DNA from: Sphingobacterium faecium | Lineage (GTDB): Bacteria > Bacteroidota > Bacteroidia > Sphingobacteriales > Sphingobacteriaceae | NCBI RefSeq assembly: GCF_003054045.1 | Contig: NZ_QBKH01000001.1 | Span: 930,001 to 994,000, forward strand | Direction: 5' to 3' | DNA: 64,000 bases | Shown: positions 61,208 to 64,000 of the stretch, in pieces | Numbering within the stretch: position 1 is the stretch's first letter | Layout of the letters: the number at the start of each line of letters is the position of its first letter | The notes under the pieces: model-generated | Told to the model about the DNA's origin: nothing | Seen by the model: only the letters and a program-made list of their open reading frames with translations | Databases searched by the model: none | Translations under genes and position numbers: made by a program

Positions 61208-63427
61208 ATGTCGCCATTCGATATTAACGAAGTACATATTATCCCAGTACGACCAACAGGGGAGGTGCAAGGCGAGTTTGATGACGAACTTGATCTCTAC
61301 AACAGCGCGCTGGTATACCTGCTCAATGATAAAAAATCCATTTATATCGGTGAATCTATCAATATCAAGAATCGTTTTTCCAATCACAATGGACATTTGG
61401 TCAAGAAAGATTTATTGAGCAGGCATGTTATATTTTCTCACCTGTTTAATAAATCAGTTACCCTTCATCTAGAAGCATTTCTGATCAATCATTTTTCCGC
61501 AGAGAAAGGGTTGACGCTTGTCAATGCCAATCTCGGTAATAACGGACACTATTATCACCGTAAGAAAGAGTATGAACTGTTGTTTCCGCAGATCTGGAAT
61601 CAACTTGAAGAACTGCATATCGCCCGTACCTCATTCGAGGAAATCATCAATAGCAATGTCTTTAAATATTCACCCTATAAGAGTCTCAACCTTGATCAGC
61701 AGCAAGCCGTACTTGCCTGTTTAGAGACTTTAGTGGAGGATAAAAAAGGAATATTTATCCAAGGGAATGCCGGCACAGGTAAGACCATTATAGCCATTTA
61801 TGTACTCAAGCTCCTGGTGACACCGATACGCTATTTTGAGCAGTTTGAGATGGAAGATGAGTTCTCTGTAGCAGCTTTCACCCTGCTGAAGCGATACCGT
61901 GAGCAGCATGGCATTACAGAAGCAAATGAAGACCAGCTTAAAGATCAGATCGCTATCGTTGTATCGATGACTTCGCTGCGCAGTACCCTGCAAAAAGTTT
62001 TTAGAGCCATCGATCAGCTAAGTGCCAATATGGTCATATCACCTACCGATATTTCCAAGCGGAGCTATAAAGTAGTTCTGGTAGACGAAGCACACCGTCT
62101 CCGTCGACGTAAGAACATATCCGGATATGGGGATTTTGATAAAAGTAATAAACGACTAGATTTAGATGTCCACACCGGAACGGAGTTGGACTGGATCGTG
62201 AAGCAATCCGAAAATCAGATATTCTTTTACGACAGCAACCAGTCTATACGACCGACAGACCTACCTCCATCATATTTTGATGATTTAAAAAACTCTGCAG
62301 CCTACAAAACCGTCCGTCTGCATACACAGATCCGTTCCGAAGGCGGCGATCTGTTTACCGATTTTGTCCATCGCTTATTTGACTTGGATCTATTGCCTCA
62401 AGAGCGGTTCGAATCCAAAGATTTTGAACTGAAGCTCTATGAAAGCTTTGTCGATATGCGTGAGCAGATATTTCAACGGGAAGCAGAAGTAGGTATATCC
62501 AGATTAGTAGCCGGATTTAGCTGGGAATACAAGACCAAAAACAAAAAGAATAGGCATCTCTATGATATGACTATCGAAGGCGTTGACCTACGTTGGAATT
62601 CCACAGCAAAAGACTGGATAAATTCAAAAGATGCCATACATGAAGTCGGGAGTATCCATACCGTCTTTGGCAATGATCTCAATTATATCGCTATTGTCTT
62701 TGGTAAAGAAATAGACTATGACCCGATCAATCATAAGATCACAGTCGATCGTGACCAGTACAAGGATACCAACGGGAAGAATAATACCAGTGAACTTGAT
62801 TTACTGTTTTATGTCAAAAATGTATATAAAACTTTAATGTTTCGCGGGATCCGTGGAGTCTATCTCTATGCCATCAATCCTAATCTCAAAGATTATTTAA
62901 GTCAGTATATGGACTTTGTCAAGCGCTCAAATGATAGCGATTCAACTGTTGCTCCCGCTTATGTTATTAGCGATTTCCAGACAGCAGGTAGCATCCCATA
63001 TTACGATCTTGAGATTGCGGCAGGTAGTTTTTCTGAGCTACAACAGGCCGAAGAGGTTAATTATATCCAGATTGAAGGGACGACAATGGACCCAGATCGT
63101 TATTTTGCCTGTAAAGTAGTAGGGGAGTCTATGAACCAGATGATCCCCAATGGCTCTATCTGTCTCTTTGAGAAGTATCAAGGAGGTTCTCGCAATGGAT
63201 TGATCTGTCTAGTCGAGTCCAATGATTTTATAGATAGCGAATTTGGAGCTCATTATACCATTAAGAAGTATAGCAGTAAGAAAAGGGTTAGTGAAGAAGG
63301 GTGGGAGCACCAAGAGATTACACTTTTACCTATGTCCAATGACGATTCTTTTCAAGCTATTGCACTTCGCGATGAGGAGTTGTCGGATTTAAAAGTGGTG
63401 GGTGTGTTTAAGAGGGTGTTGAAATAA
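61208..63427 (+). CDS. GIY-YIG nuclease, DUF2075 helicase-like ATPase and S24 peptidase fusion
   Basis: A 739-residue protein with three parts. GIY-YIG nuclease at about 33-110 (VYLLN at 36-40, IYIGES at 45-50, Arg56, His60, Glu89). DUF2075 superfamily 1-like ATPase at about 165-590, with Walker A GNAGTGKT (186-193), Walker B VLVDEAH (D293, E294) and helicase-like segments RLHTQIRSEGG and GVYLYAINPNL. C-terminal LexA/UmuD-type S24 peptidase (about 620-739) with Ser641 in GESM and Lys686/687 in TIKKYSS, a complete dyad. It is co-transcribed with MazG. The S24 part suggests a damage-triggered, self-cleaving switch. Confidence 0.9.
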   Translation: MSPFDINEVHIIPVRPTGEVQGEFDDELDLYNSALVYLLNDKKSIYIGESINIKNRFSNHNGHLVKKDLLSRHVIFSHLFNKSVTLHLEAFLINHFSAEKGLTLVNANLGNNGHYYHRKKEYELLFPQIWNQLEELHIARTSFEEIINSNVFKYSPYKSLNLDQQQAVLACLETLVEDKKGIFIQGNAGTGKTIIAIYVLKLLVTPIRYFEQFEMEDEFSVAAFTLLKRYREQHGITEANEDQLKDQIAIVVSMTSLRSTLQKVFRAIDQLSANMVISPTDISKRSYKVVLVDEAHRLRRRKNISGYGDFDKSNKRLDLDVHTGTELDWIVKQSENQIFFYDSNQSIRPTDLPPSYFDDLKNSAAYKTVRLHTQIRSEGGDLFTDFVHRLFDLDLLPQERFESKDFELKLYESFVDMREQIFQREAEVGISRLVAGFSWEYKTKNKKNRHLYDMTIEGVDLRWNSTAKDWINSKDAIHEVGSIHTVFGNDLNYIAIVFGKEIDYDPINHKITVDRDQYKDTNGKNNTSELDLLFYVKNVYKTLMFRGIRGVYLYAINPNLKDYLSQYMDFVKRSNDSDSTVAPAYVISDFQTAGSIPYYDLEIAAGSFSELQQAEEVNYIQIEGTTMDPDRYFACKVVGESMNQMIPNGSICLFEKYQGGSRNGLICLVESNDFIDSEFGAHYTIKKYSSKKRVSEEGWEHQEITLLPMSNDDSFQAIALRDEELSDLKVVGVFKRVLK

Positions 63428-63461
63428 TTAAATTGAAACTAAATCCTCCATTTGAAAACGT

Positions 63462-63941
63462 TTACCGCCACAATCTTCTAGTTTCCAAGAATAGATCAAT
63501 TTGGTTCAACACCACGGGAAGGTTTTTTAGAATATCTTGCGTCCAGAAGCGGAATACCGTATAGTCCATTTCCCTTAATGCGCGATTTGCTCTTTCATCC
63601 TTCTGCATATTGCGTTCGATCTTAGGTATCCAAAATAAGCGATTAGATTTAATGCGATTGCGGTTGTTTTTCCAGTCGAACCCATGCCAGAACTCACCGT
63701 CGACAAATATGGCAAGCTTATACTTTTTGATAATAATATCAGGAGTGCCTGGTAGAGATTTATCGTGCACCCGAAAGCGTAAATTCTTTGCCCACAGTGC
63801 TTTCCTTAAGATCACTTCAGGTTTGGAATTTTTTGATCTAATTTTAGACATATTTCTGCTGCGTATCACGCTGGTATAAAAGCCGGCCTTTTCTTCGAAG
63901 CGGGGAACATTAATTTTTTCTGAATCATCATACATTCCCAT
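63462..63941 (-). CDS. Very short patch repair (Vsr-like) endonuclease
   Basis: A 159-residue nuclease of the Vsr family. Conserved parts: RSRNMSKIRSKNSKPE (27-42), LPGTPDIII with the metal-binding Asp68, and the FVDGEFWHGFDW block (79-90) in place of the HGCFWH of E. coli Vsr, so the zinc ligand of that position is not kept. Vsr cuts at T:G mismatches made by deamination of 5-methylcytosine and is usually next to a Dcm-type methyltransferase; none lies in the window, so one may be just beyond the end. It converges with the S24/DUF2075 gene. Confidence 0.88.
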   Translation of the reverse strand: MGMYDDSEKINVPRFEEKAGFYTSVIRSRNMSKIRSKNSKPEVILRKALWAKNLRFRVHDKSLPGTPDIIIKKYKLAIFVDGEFWHGFDWKNNRNRIKSNRLFWIPKIERNMQKDERANRALREMDYTVFRFWTQDILKNLPVVLNQIDLFLETRRLWR

Positions 63942-63989
63942 ATTTAGAAATATTAAGATTATATAATTATTGCTTTTTTAATACAATAC

Positions 63990-63997
63990 CAAACATA
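63990..63997 (-). promoter_or_regulatory. Candidate -7 element for the Vsr gene
   Basis: TATGTTTG read on the minus strand fits TAnnTTTG and lies about 50 bp before the ATG at 63941. The -33 region is beyond the window end. Confidence 0.4.
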
Positions 63998-64000
63998 TTA

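Noticed and set aside
1..64000. CRISPR arrays, tRNA and rRNA genes, complete insertion sequences
   Set aside because: No spaced direct repeats, no cloverleaf or rRNA-like sequence and no complete transposase frame were noticed on either strand.

Overview
The window looks like chromosomal DNA of a Bacteroidota bacterium, most likely a Sphingobacteriaceae member (Sphingobacterium or Pedobacter type). The evidence is AT-rich DNA, a SusC/SusD pair driven by an ECF sigma factor and FecR, a second TonB-dependent receptor followed by LytS/LytTR, many short secreted lipoproteins, promoters of the TAnnTTTG type, and few Shine-Dalgarno sequences. No rRNA, tRNA or CRISPR array was recognised.

Layout. 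0.2-10 kb: AraC regulator and iron-type alcohol dehydrogenase, a DUF1877-like protein, small secreted proteins, a Crp/Fnr-NAD(P) epimerase pair, a MORC-like GHKL ATPase, and a Crp/Fnr-DinB pair. 10-16 kb: a SUKH protein, a large WG-repeat/Sel1 protein and lipoproteins. 16.2-20 kb: a three-gene molybdenum hydroxylase operon of the PaoABC type. 20-34 kb: accessory DNA rich in small secreted, immunity-like and decaying genes. These include a truncated serine hydrolase, a Rpn-type nuclease relic, a dead zeta-toxin kinase behind an intact partner gene, broken HNH endonuclease copies and a decayed paralogue of a membrane protein.

34-42.4 kb: a complete nutrient-uptake locus on the minus strand (sigma, FecR, SusC, SusD, secreted endonuclease/exonuclease/phosphatase-fold enzyme). 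43.4-47.7 kb: an outer-membrane receptor with a LytS/LytTR two-component pair. 48-49.2 kb: an auto-inhibited Fic protein behind nested inverted repeats. 49.5-56 kb: a 62-bp perfect palindrome, a lipoprotein operon whose second gene carries an in-frame amber codon, and two tandem IPT/TIG-type lipoproteins.

56-64 kb is a defence-like island: a two-cluster ferredoxin-like protein with an unknown C-terminal part and a membrane neighbour, a dead NUDIX copy, an HNH endonuclease with a putative modified-DNA-reading N-terminus, an Abi_2/HEPN gene preceded by its own promoter and a structured RNA, a broken gene that may be a helicase relic, a MazG plus GIY-YIG/DUF2075/S24 operon, and a Vsr-like endonuclease. 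The MazG operon and the Abi-linked RNA are the best candidates for an undescribed system. Remains of HNH 3' ends at three other places show that genes of this type have been gained and lost repeatedly here.
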